A stretch of 64,000 nucleotides of DNA from Nocardia sp. alder85J (lineage in GTDB: Bacteria; Actinomycetota; Actinomycetes; Mycobacteriales; Mycobacteriaceae). The stretch lies in NCBI RefSeq assembly GCF_020176955.2, contig NZ_JAIUCZ020000003.1:868001-932000 (forward strand), written 5' to 3'. Shown here in pieces: positions 37,468 through 44,778 of the stretch; positions within the stretch are counted from its first letter, which is position 1; the number at the start of each line of letters is the position of its first letter. The notes below the pieces were generated by a model. It was not told the DNA's origin and did no database searches. It saw only the letters and a list, made by a program, of their open reading frames with translations. Position numbers and translations under genes: made by a program.

Positions 37468-38910
37468 GTGGCAGTGAGTCTGTTGGGCAAGGCCGGACCC
37501 GCGTCGGCCGCACTGGAGAGTGGTTTCGCCGCGCATCGAGACGGAGTCGATCGTCTGCTGGCGAGCTATGCCGCGATCCCGCGCGACGCGAATGTGCGGC
37601 TGGCCAAGAAGACCTCCAATCTCTTTCGCGCCCGAGCTCGCAACAATGCGCCCGGGCTGGACGTCTCCGGCCTGAACCGGGTGATCGCGGTCGATCCCGC
37701 GGCCCGGACCGCCGATGTGGCCGGTATGACCACCTACGAGGATCTGGTCGCCGCCACCCTGCCGTACGGGCTCAGCCCGCTGGTGGTGCCACAGTTGAAG
37801 ACCATCACCCTCGGCGGCGCGGTGACCGGGCTGGGCATCGAGTCCACCTCGTTCCGCAACGGCCTGCCGCACGAATCGGTGCTGGAGATGGACCTGCTGA
37901 CCGGGGCCGGCGAGATCGTCACCACCAGCCCGACCGGCGAGAACTCGGACCTGTTCCGCGGCTTCCCGAATTCGTACGGCACGCTGGGCTACTCGACCCG
38001 GTTGAAGATCGAGCTGGAGCCGGTGCTGCCCTACGTGGCGCTGCGGCACGTGCGGTTCCACGATCTGCGCGAGCTGGAGGCGGCGATGGCGCAGATCGTC
38101 GCCGAGCGCGGCCACGACGGCGAACAGGTGGACTACCTCGACGGCGTGGTCTTCACCGCCGACGAGAGCTATCTGATCCTCGGCCGGCAGACCGACGAGC
38201 CCGGCCCGGTCAGCGACTACACCGGCATGGACGTCTACTACAAGTCCATCCGGCACGACGGCGCGCAGCCGAAGCGGGACCGGCTCACCATCCACGACTA
38301 TCTGTGGCGGTGGGACACCGACTGGTTCTGGTGCTCTCGCGCGTTCGGCACCCAGAATCCGGCCGTCCGCCGGTTCTGGCCGAAGCAGTACCGGCGCTCC
38401 AGCTTCTACTGGAAGCTGATCGCGCTGGACCAGAAGTACGACATCGGCGATCGGCTCGAGGCGCGCAGGGGCAATCCGCCCCGGGAACGCGTGGTCCAGG
38501 ACATCGAGGTGCCCATCGAGCGCACCGCCGACTTCCTGGACTGGTTCCTGGCCGAGATCCCGATCGAGCCGATCTGGCTGTGTCCCTTGCGGTTGCGCGA
38601 CGACAGTGCGAGTCCGGACGAGCGTCTGTGGCCGCTGTACCCCCTGGAGCCCGGCCGTACCTACGTCAACGTCGGCTTCTGGTCAGCAGTCCCGACCACG
38701 CCGGGGCAGGTCGAGGGTGCGGCCAATCGCGCGATCGAGCGCAAAGTCACCGAGCTGGACGGGCACAAGTCCCTGTACTCGGATTCCTATTACGACCGGG
38801 ACGAGTTCGCCCAGCTGTACGGCGGTGACGTCTACACCCGGCTGAAGAAGAACTACGACCCCGATCATCGATTGCTGGATTTGTATTCGAAGGCGGTGCA
38901 ACGCAAGTGA
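37468..38910 (+). CDS. FAD-binding oxidoreductase (DHCR24/Dwarf1-like), partner in 10-methyl fatty acid synthesis
   Basis: About 480 residues. The FAD-binding PCMH domain is at residues about 40-200: RVIAVDPAARTADVAGMTTYEDLVAATLPYG, VPQLKTITLGGAVTGLGIEST and a PNSYGTLGYSTRLKIELEPV segment. The C-terminal substrate domain has WLCPLRLRDDSASPDE and GRTYVNVGFWSAVP. It resembles sterol delta-24 reductases and the actinobacterial enzymes that reduce 10-methylene- to 10-methyl-stearate. It overlaps the methyltransferase gene by 4 nt, as Rv3719-Rv3720 do from memory. The start is GTG 37468 if leaderless (TAGCGT 7 nt before) or GTG 37474 if the AGGAG at 37462-37466 is used. Confidence 0.88.
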   Translation: MAVSLLGKAGPASAALESGFAAHRDGVDRLLASYAAIPRDANVRLAKKTSNLFRARARNNAPGLDVSGLNRVIAVDPAARTADVAGMTTYEDLVAATLPYGLSPLVVPQLKTITLGGAVTGLGIESTSFRNGLPHESVLEMDLLTGAGEIVTTSPTGENSDLFRGFPNSYGTLGYSTRLKIELEPVLPYVALRHVRFHDLRELEAAMAQIVAERGHDGEQVDYLDGVVFTADESYLILGRQTDEPGPVSDYTGMDVYYKSIRHDGAQPKRDRLTIHDYLWRWDTDWFWCSRAFGTQNPAVRRFWPKQYRRSSFYWKLIALDQKYDIGDRLEARRGNPPRERVVQDIEVPIERTADFLDWFLAEIPIEPIWLCPLRLRDDSASPDERLWPLYPLEPGRTYVNVGFWSAVPTTPGQVEGAANRAIERKVTELDGHKSLYSDSYYDRDEFAQLYGGDVYTRLKKNYDPDHRLLDLYSKAVQRK

Positions 38911-40223
38911 CAACGTTCAGGGAACGGTCGGACGTATTCGCGGAGCTGGGGACCAAACTCAGCATTGCCGAGATCTTCGAGACCCTGCTCGAGGGCGAGG
39001 TTCCGATCCGGTTCTCCGCATACGACGGTTCGAGCACGGGCGACCCGGACTCGGAATACGCCCTGGAGATCAAGAACGCGCGCGGCATGAACTACATCGC
39101 CACCGCGCCAGGGGATCTCGGCATGGCCCGGGCCTACATCGCGGGTGATCTGGCCGCCGAGGGTGTGCACCCCGGCGACCCCTACGCGATCCTGAAGGCC
39201 ATGGGCGACATGAAGTTCCGTCGCCCCTCGCCGCTGGCGCTGGTCACCATCGCGCGCTCGCTGGGCTGGGACGCGCTCAAGCCGATCGCCCCGCCGCCGC
39301 AGGAGACCCTGCCGCGCTGGCGCCGGATCGCGCTGGAGGGCCTGCGGCACTCCAAGACTCGCGACGCCGAGGCGATCCACCACCACTACGACGTCTCCAA
39401 CACCTTCTACGAGTATGTGCTCGGCCCCTCGATGACCTACACCTGCGCGGTCTACGAGGACGAGAGCCAGACCCTGGAGCAGGCCCAGGAGAACAAGTAC
39501 CGGCTGGTGTTCGAGAAGCTGAACCTGAAGCCCGGTGACCGGCTGCTCGACATCGGCTGCGGCTGGGGCGGCATGGTGCGCTACGCGGCCCGCCAGGGCG
39601 TCGAGGTGATCGGCGCGACGCTGTCCAAGGAACAGGCCGAGTGGGCGCAGCACCGGATCGCCGCGGAGGGCCTGGCGGATCTGGCCGAGGTGCGGCACTC
39701 GGACTATCGCGACATCCGGGAGTCCGGCTTCGACGCCGTGTCCTCGATCGGCCTCACCGAGCACATCGGTGTGCAGAACTACCCGTCCTACTTCGGCTTC
39801 ATCCAGTCGAAGCTGCGCGACGGCGGACTGTTCCTGAACCACTGCATCACCCGGCCCGACAACACCCGCACCACCAAGGCGGGCGACTTCATCGACCGGT
39901 ACGTGTTCCCGGACGGCGAGCTGATCGGCTCCGGCCGGATCATCTCCGAGATCCAGAACCTCGGACTCGAGGTGGTGCACGAGGAGAACCTGCGGCCGCA
40001 CTACGCGCTGACCCTGCACGAATGGTGCAAGAATCTCGTCGCGAATTGGGATGCCTGCGTCGAAGAGGTCGGCGAGGGCACCGCGAAGGTGTGGGGTCTG
40101 TACATGGCCGGCTGCCGGCTGGGATTCCAGCGGAATGTGGTGCAGTTGCATCAGGTGCTCGGTATGAAGCTGGGCCCGGACGAGGAATGGACCGTGCCGC
40201 TGCGACCCTGGTGGAAAGCGTGA
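38907..40223 (+). CDS. SAM-dependent methyltransferase of the cyclopropane-fatty-acid synthase family
   Basis: 438 residues. A CFA-type N-terminal part (MNYIATAPGDLGMARAYIAGDL) leads to the SAM fold with IHHHYDVSNTFYEYVLGPSMTYTCAVYE, the SAM loop LLDIGCGWGGM at residues 213-223, GATLSKEQAEWA and SIGLTEHIGVQNYPSYF. The C-terminal LHEWCKNLVANWDACV is typical. Coupled by a GTGA overlap to the FAD oxidoreductase, it most likely transfers a methyl(ene) group to oleate in phospholipids, which the partner reduces to 10-methylstearate (tuberculostearic acid), a marker lipid of Nocardia and mycobacteria. A plain cyclopropane synthase role is the alternative. A strong terminator follows. Confidence 0.92.
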   Translation: MTTFRERSDVFAELGTKLSIAEIFETLLEGEVPIRFSAYDGSSTGDPDSEYALEIKNARGMNYIATAPGDLGMARAYIAGDLAAEGVHPGDPYAILKAMGDMKFRRPSPLALVTIARSLGWDALKPIAPPPQETLPRWRRIALEGLRHSKTRDAEAIHHHYDVSNTFYEYVLGPSMTYTCAVYEDESQTLEQAQENKYRLVFEKLNLKPGDRLLDIGCGWGGMVRYAARQGVEVIGATLSKEQAEWAQHRIAAEGLADLAEVRHSDYRDIRESGFDAVSSIGLTEHIGVQNYPSYFGFIQSKLRDGGLFLNHCITRPDNTRTTKAGDFIDRYVFPDGELIGSGRIISEIQNLGLEVVHEENLRPHYALTLHEWCKNLVANWDACVEEVGEGTAKVWGLYMAGCRLGFQRNVVQLHQVLGMKLGPDEEWTVPLRPWWKA

Positions 40224-40290
40224 GTGCCGAATACTGGATTACACGCCGCGAGTGTGTGTAGAATTCCTCTCGTCACTCTGTGATGCCGGG

Positions 40291-40320
40291 GGGTGGAGCG
40301 TCCGCACAGACGCTCCACCC
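40291..40320. terminator. Strong bidirectional terminator hairpin
   Basis: GGGTGGAGCGTC (40291-40302) and GACGCTCCACCC (40309-40320) form a perfect 12-bp stem with a 6-nt loop, between the convergent methyltransferase gene and the small membrane protein gene. Confidence 0.85.
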
Positions 40321-40330
40321 GGTGAGTCGC

Positions 40331-40462
40331 TCAGTCCACAACTCGGCGGACCTTGCGGAAGACGACCCTGGCCAGCACGGCCATGCCGAGCGCGTACGTT
40401 GTCACGTGGAGCGCTGCGACCAACCGGCCGGTCGGGGTCACCTTCTTATGGTGTTTACCCAT
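40331..40462 (-). CDS. 43-residue basic single-helix membrane protein
   Basis: An ATG at 40462 preceded by GGAGGTGG, one of the best ribosome sites in the window, opens a 43-codon frame. It starts MGKHHKKVTPTGRLVAAL, has one hydrophobic helix (LHVTTYALGMAVLARVVF, about residues 18-35) and ends with a basic RKVRRVVD. Positive charges on both sides of the helix suggest a small membrane protein. I recognise no family. It is bounded downstream by a 12-bp-stem terminator and has a 9-bp-stem hairpin in its leader. A longer in-frame start 16 codons upstream is possible, but lies inside that hairpin. Too short for usual gene-length cut-offs. Confidence 0.75.
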   Translation of the reverse strand: MGKHHKKVTPTGRLVAALHVTTYALGMAVLARVVFRKVRRVVD

Positions 40463-40690
40463 AAAACTCACCACCTCCTTCCTGGGGCGATGTACCGGAC
40501 CTGGGTCCATCGCCCCTCGGAATTAGGTATTGCGATCATATAGAAAATTCCCGGCTCGTCAAAGTCGCCTATCGTTTTTCGCCTGCCCGGGAAATTCGCA
40601 TTTCATGTTTCCGAATATTCGATTCCAGGCGATTCGGAAACCATCGGAAAAGCTATCGGAAAAAACGCCGCGACTACACCTCCGGACTGG
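40463..40690 (-). promoter_or_regulatory. Leader region of small protein gene with hairpin at 40484-40516
   Basis: GGGGCGATG (40484-40492) and CATCGCCCC (40508-40516) form a perfect 9-bp stem with a 15-nt loop, ending about 20 nt before the ATG of the small protein. It could regulate its translation. Further upstream (40530-40680) the DNA is A/T-rich with repeated TCGGAAA motifs, which may hold the promoter; no -10/-35 pair could be fixed. The same stretch follows the 3' end of the kinase gene. Confidence 0.5.
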
Positions 40691-43600
40691 TCAGAGCAGG
40701 CCGTCGAGAAATTGGAGCGCCGTTTCCGATAATTCGATTTCCGCGGCCCCCAGCAGCAATTGACTACGCAGGGTGTGCAGCAGGGAGCGCACACCCGGAC
40801 CGGCGTCCAGCAGCGGCCGGGGCCAGCCCAACTCCACACATCGCAGCACCGCGGGCGTGAGGACGGCCAGCGCCTCACCGGTCCAGCCCGCGGTGGCCAG
40901 ACATTCCGCCAGCAGCAGCGAGGCGTCCAGTTCCGCACGGGGCCGGTGCTGATCGCGGACCCGGCCGTGCAGGGCGCGAGCGCGCTTCACCGCCGAATCG
41001 TCGGTACCCAGCGGCGCGGCGTCGCCGGGCGCCTCCACACCGCGATAATGGCGGGCGAGCAGCGCCCGGATGGCGGCGACCTCCTCGGCCTCGGCGGCCA
41101 GTGTCGCCACCCCGCCGACGTGCCGCAGCGGGCGCGGCGACGGAACTGCCGTGCTGACGGCCCACATCGCCTGCGGGATCGTGGCGTCGCCGGCCGCGTC
41201 ACCACCGGCGGCCAGGCGCAGCCACTCCGCCCGCAGCACGGCCGCCAGCCGGGGCAGGCGACGATCGGCGGCGATGCGCAGCCCCTCCCCCAGCCGCTCG
41301 ACGGCCCCGGCCACATTGCCGTGCACGGCCCGCACCCGCGCACCGGTCACGAAGGCCGCGATACCGAAGTCGACCGTTCCCACGCCGGCCACCGGTTCGT
41401 GGCCGCCCTCGAGCAGGCGCTCGGCGGTACTCGGATCGCCACCCCGATAGACGATGCCGCCGAGCAGGGCCGCCGCCACCCGCATCGCATGCGAGCGCGG
41501 CCCGCACCGTTCCCGGGCGACCACCCACGCGCGCTCGAAACAGTCGGTGGCGGTGGCGAGATCGAGTTGCTCATAGGCGGCGATGCCGGTGCTCAGCAGG
41601 CCGAACACCGGCCCGAGCGGATCCTCAGACCGGTCGTGATACGGCGCTGCCCACTGCTGTATCTCGCGCGCGCCGTCGAAATCGAACTCGCACCAGCGCA
41701 CGAACGACACCAGGCCCGCCGCCATCGACACCGTCCAGGCGGGCAGTTCGTCGGCACGCGCCAGACAGTCCGAAATTCGTTCCAGCACACCGGAAGTACG
41801 GTCGCGGGCCACCTCGTCGGCGGCGGCCAGCACGGTGACCTGACAGCGCTGCCGCATTGCCTCCGGATCGTCGGCGGGCCGCCGCGCCAGCAGGGTCGAC
41901 ACCCGGCCGAGCGCGGTCCGAGTCGCCCCGGACTGCTGCAATCCGAGATTGGCCCGCGCCAGTGTCAGTAGCAGCTCCGTCCGCGAACCGATCTGCTGCA
42001 CAGGCAGTTTCGCGACACAACCCTGCAAGGTCGCGAGTTGCGCCGCATCGACCAGATCCATGCCGTTGCGTTCCAGCAGATCCAGCGCCAGCGTCGAATC
42101 CGCCACCGCCAGCGCATGTTCCACCGATCGGCGGGGCTGCCGATGATCGGCGAACCAGCGGGCTGCCTCGCGGTGCAACATCTTCGAGTGCTCCGGCCGC
42201 TCACGCTCCAGCCGCTCCCGGATCCGCTCCGCGCACAGCGGCCGCATCCGATACCAGCCGGGCTCGTCCGCGATCCGGCCGACGAACAACTCACGCCGCT
42301 CCGCCTGCTCCAGCAGCCGCTCGGCCTCCGGCTCCCCGCTCATGGCCGTCACCAACGCCCCGCACACCCGTTCCGTCACCGCGACAACCGACAGCACGTC
42401 CAGCAGCCGCGGCTCCAGCGCACCGAACAGGTGCTCGGCCAGGTATTCCCGGACCGCCGGATCGTCGCCGGGCAGCCCGGCGAGCAAGTTGTCCACAACA
42501 TCCGCGCGGTTGCCCACAGCCTGGCCACGGTTGTCCACAGCACCATCGGGGCCGTGCCCGTCCCACGCACCGGCATCCACGACACCGCCACGGATGCGCG
42601 CGCCACGGTCACCGGCAGCATCGGCGCCGCCGGTCCGCGCGACATGGCCGCCGTCGTGCGCTGTACCGCGGTGGAGGTACGCGTCACCGTCGCCGGTATC
42701 CACGGCATCTGCTCGACTGTCCACAGCATCGCAACTGTCCACAGCATCGGAGATATCCACAGAATTGTCGCCGGGATGCGCTGCATCGGAGCGGTCGTCC
42801 ACCGAAGGTCCGCCGGTATCCACAGCGCCGGACTCGTCGTGCCCGGCGCCGTCACGACTGTGGATGGTGGCGCGCAGGGTCAGGCCCAGCAGCTGGGTGG
42901 TGGACGGTGAGCCGCCGGTGACGGTGTGGATTCGCCGCACCTGGGCGTCGGTCAGCGGGAAGCCGAAGTGCTGCCGCAACATCCAGGCGGTCTCGGCGGC
43001 GGTGAAACGCAGCCGGTCGGGGCCGATCTCGGCCGGTTCGTCCCGGGTGCGCAATCGGCTCGACGGCAGCCCGGACCGGTCGCGGGTGACCACCACGAAG
43101 CGCAGGTGCGGGGCGTCGCTGTCGAGCAGGGTCGCCAGCACCCGATGGGTGGCCGCATCGGTGATCCGGTGCCAGTCGTCGATCACCACGACCACCGGGC
43201 GGGCGGCAGCGGCGATCTCGTCGATGAGCGCGGCGACCGCGTACGGGACCGCCTCACCCGCGCGTTCCTCCAGCATCCGGTCCAGGCCCGCGCCGACGTC
43301 CGGGCAGGTGCGGTGGATCGCCGCCACCAGGTGGGACAGGAACCACACCTCCTGGTCGTCGTCGCGGTCGACGTTCAGCCAGGACACGGCGGCGCCACGC
43401 TCGGCCAGCTCCGCGGCCCACTGCGCGGCCACGGTGGTCTTGCCGGATCCGGCCGGGCCGTGGATCAGGGTGACTTTGCGGTCGCCGGCGGCGCGCAGGG
43501 TGGCGAGCGTTTGCGGGCGGGGCAGCGGGCCGCCGTCCGGTGAGCCGGTGTTCGAAGATGTTGCGGGCCGGGGTGTTACGTGCGGCGATCGATCGGGGGT

Positions 43601-44650
43601 GGCGGGGTTCAGCGGAGCCGAGCGGCGGGGGCCGGAGGCGATCGTGGCGGAGAAGTGCTGGGTAGCTTCGTCTTTCGACAGCCCATCGGCGGCCGGCGCG
43701 GGTTCCGGTGCCAGCAGCGCCATTTCGTCGGGCATCTGGCCGTGACGGCGCTGCACCGCGCGCAGCAGTTCACCGAACTCGAATGCCGACGCCGGGCGCT
43801 GTGCCGGATCGTGGGCCATCGCCTGTTCGACGGCATCGGCCACGTCGGCGGGGATGTCGAGGCGGCGCAGATCCGGCAACGGCTCCGAGGCGATGCGCAG
43901 GAACTGGGCGACGATCTTCTCCCCGGATTGCCGCTCGTAGGCGGCGTGGCCGGTGATCAGGGCGAACAGTGTGGAGCCCAGGCCGTAGACGTCCGAGAGC
44001 ACGGTCGGTTCGTCACCGGCGAGGATCTCGGGGGCGGTGAATGCCGGTGAACCGCTGATCAATTCGGCCGAGGTCCGGAAGCCGCCGGGGATACGGGCGA
44101 TGCCGAAATCGGTCAGCTGCGGCTCCCCGTAGCGGGACAGCAGCACGTTCGCCGGCTTCACGTCGCGATGCAGTACCTGCACGCGATGGGCGCTCTCGAT
44201 CGCACCCGCCAGCCGCACCCCCACCCGCAGGGCGTCCGCCCAGCTCAGCGGGCCGCTGTCGTGGACCAGCCGTTCCAGGGAACCGTGCACCGCGTACGGC
44301 ATGACGATGAAGGGCAGCCCGGTCGGGGTGACGCCCACCTCCAGGATGTCGACGATGTTCGGATGGCCGGACAGCCGGCCCATCGCCTGTTCCTCGCGCA
44401 GGAATCGCTCGCGGGCGTCGTCGTCGATCTCGGCCGACAGCACCTTGACCGCCACGACCCGCTCCAGCGTCCGCTGCACGCAGCGGTACACCACACCGAA
44501 TCCGCCGCGGCCGATCTCCTCCGGATCGTGCAGGCCCATCGCGGCCAGGTCGTCGGCCGCCACGAACGGCCGATAACGCCGCGTACGCGACTCACGCGGC
44601 GGACGTGCATCGGGCACACCGCCGCCGAAGCTGCTCGCGTGTGGGTCCAT
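40691..44650 (-). CDS. PknK-like Ser/Thr protein kinase fused to MalT-type ATPase and TPR region
   Basis: 1319 residues. The kinase domain (about 33-310) has IGRGGFGVVYRCVQ, AVKVL, HRDVKPANVLL, DFGIARIPG and SDVYGLGSTLFALITG. A linker leads to a STAND/AAA ATPase with P-loop LIHGPAGSGKTTVAAQWAAEL near residue 397 and Walker B VVVVIDDWHRI. Residues about 600-725 are a degenerate VDS/VDN-rich insertion. The C-terminal half is TPR-like helices. From memory M. tuberculosis PknK (about 1110 residues) has this order; the insertion accounts for much of the extra length. No LuxR helix-turn-helix is seen at the C terminus. It probably phosphorylates regulators in response to growth phase. ATG 44650 follows GAGGTGG. 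Confidence 0.9.
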   Translation of the reverse strand: MDPHASSFGGGVPDARPPRESRTRRYRPFVAADDLAAMGLHDPEEIGRGGFGVVYRCVQRTLERVVAVKVLSAEIDDDARERFLREEQAMGRLSGHPNIVDILEVGVTPTGLPFIVMPYAVHGSLERLVHDSGPLSWADALRVGVRLAGAIESAHRVQVLHRDVKPANVLLSRYGEPQLTDFGIARIPGGFRTSAELISGSPAFTAPEILAGDEPTVLSDVYGLGSTLFALITGHAAYERQSGEKIVAQFLRIASEPLPDLRRLDIPADVADAVEQAMAHDPAQRPASAFEFGELLRAVQRRHGQMPDEMALLAPEPAPAADGLSKDEATQHFSATIASGPRRSAPLNPATPDRSPHVTPRPATSSNTGSPDGGPLPRPQTLATLRAAGDRKVTLIHGPAGSGKTTVAAQWAAELAERGAAVSWLNVDRDDDQEVWFLSHLVAAIHRTCPDVGAGLDRMLEERAGEAVPYAVAALIDEIAAAARPVVVVIDDWHRITDAATHRVLATLLDSDAPHLRFVVVTRDRSGLPSSRLRTRDEPAEIGPDRLRFTAAETAWMLRQHFGFPLTDAQVRRIHTVTGGSPSTTQLLGLTLRATIHSRDGAGHDESGAVDTGGPSVDDRSDAAHPGDNSVDISDAVDSCDAVDSRADAVDTGDGDAYLHRGTAHDGGHVARTGGADAAGDRGARIRGGVVDAGAWDGHGPDGAVDNRGQAVGNRADVVDNLLAGLPGDDPAVREYLAEHLFGALEPRLLDVLSVVAVTERVCGALVTAMSGEPEAERLLEQAERRELFVGRIADEPGWYRMRPLCAERIRERLERERPEHSKMLHREAARWFADHRQPRRSVEHALAVADSTLALDLLERNGMDLVDAAQLATLQGCVAKLPVQQIGSRTELLLTLARANLGLQQSGATRTALGRVSTLLARRPADDPEAMRQRCQVTVLAAADEVARDRTSGVLERISDCLARADELPAWTVSMAAGLVSFVRWCEFDFDGAREIQQWAAPYHDRSEDPLGPVFGLLSTGIAAYEQLDLATATDCFERAWVVARERCGPRSHAMRVAAALLGGIVYRGGDPSTAERLLEGGHEPVAGVGTVDFGIAAFVTGARVRAVHGNVAGAVERLGEGLRIAADRRLPRLAAVLRAEWLRLAAGGDAAGDATIPQAMWAVSTAVPSPRPLRHVGGVATLAAEAEEVAAIRALLARHYRGVEAPGDAAPLGTDDSAVKRARALHGRVRDQHRPRAELDASLLLAECLATAGWTGEALAVLTPAVLRCVELGWPRPLLDAGPGVRSLLHTLRSQLLLGAAEIELSETALQFLDGLL
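42489..42824. repeat. Cluster of DnaA-box-like nonamers inside the kinase gene
   Basis: Perfect TTGTCCACA occurs at 42489-42497 and 42531-42539; near matches are TTGCCCACA 42510-42518, CTGTCCACA 42717-42725 and 42735-42743, ATATCCACA 42753-42761 and GTATCCACA 42816-42824. All are in the same orientation on the plus strand. In the kinase reading frame they encode the repeated VDN/VDS of a low-complexity insertion. Seven sites in 340 bp is far above chance for a 9-mer. They may bind DnaA or may simply reflect a coding repeat. Confidence 0.7.
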
Positions 44651-44708
44651 GTGTCACCACCACCTCGAACCGCCACTCATTCCAACGTAGCGCGGCAAAC
44701 AGGGCAAC

Positions 44709-44744
44709 GGCCCGGATCGCGAGGAATTGCCCGCGATCCGGGCC
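44709..44744. terminator. Terminator hairpin after fadB
   Basis: GGCCCGGATCGCG (44709-44721) and CGCGATCCGGGCC (44732-44744) form a perfect 13-bp stem with a 10-nt loop, 35 nt after the fadB stop and upstream of the kinase gene. Confidence 0.85.
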
Positions 44745-44778
44745 GGGTGTCGCCTCCCGCGGGGGAGATCGGCGAGTG

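Noticed and set aside
40252..40543. Plus-strand frames of 70 and 87 codons after the methyltransferase gene
   Set aside because: They run through the 12-bp-stem terminator and lie opposite the small membrane protein, which has a strong ribosome site.
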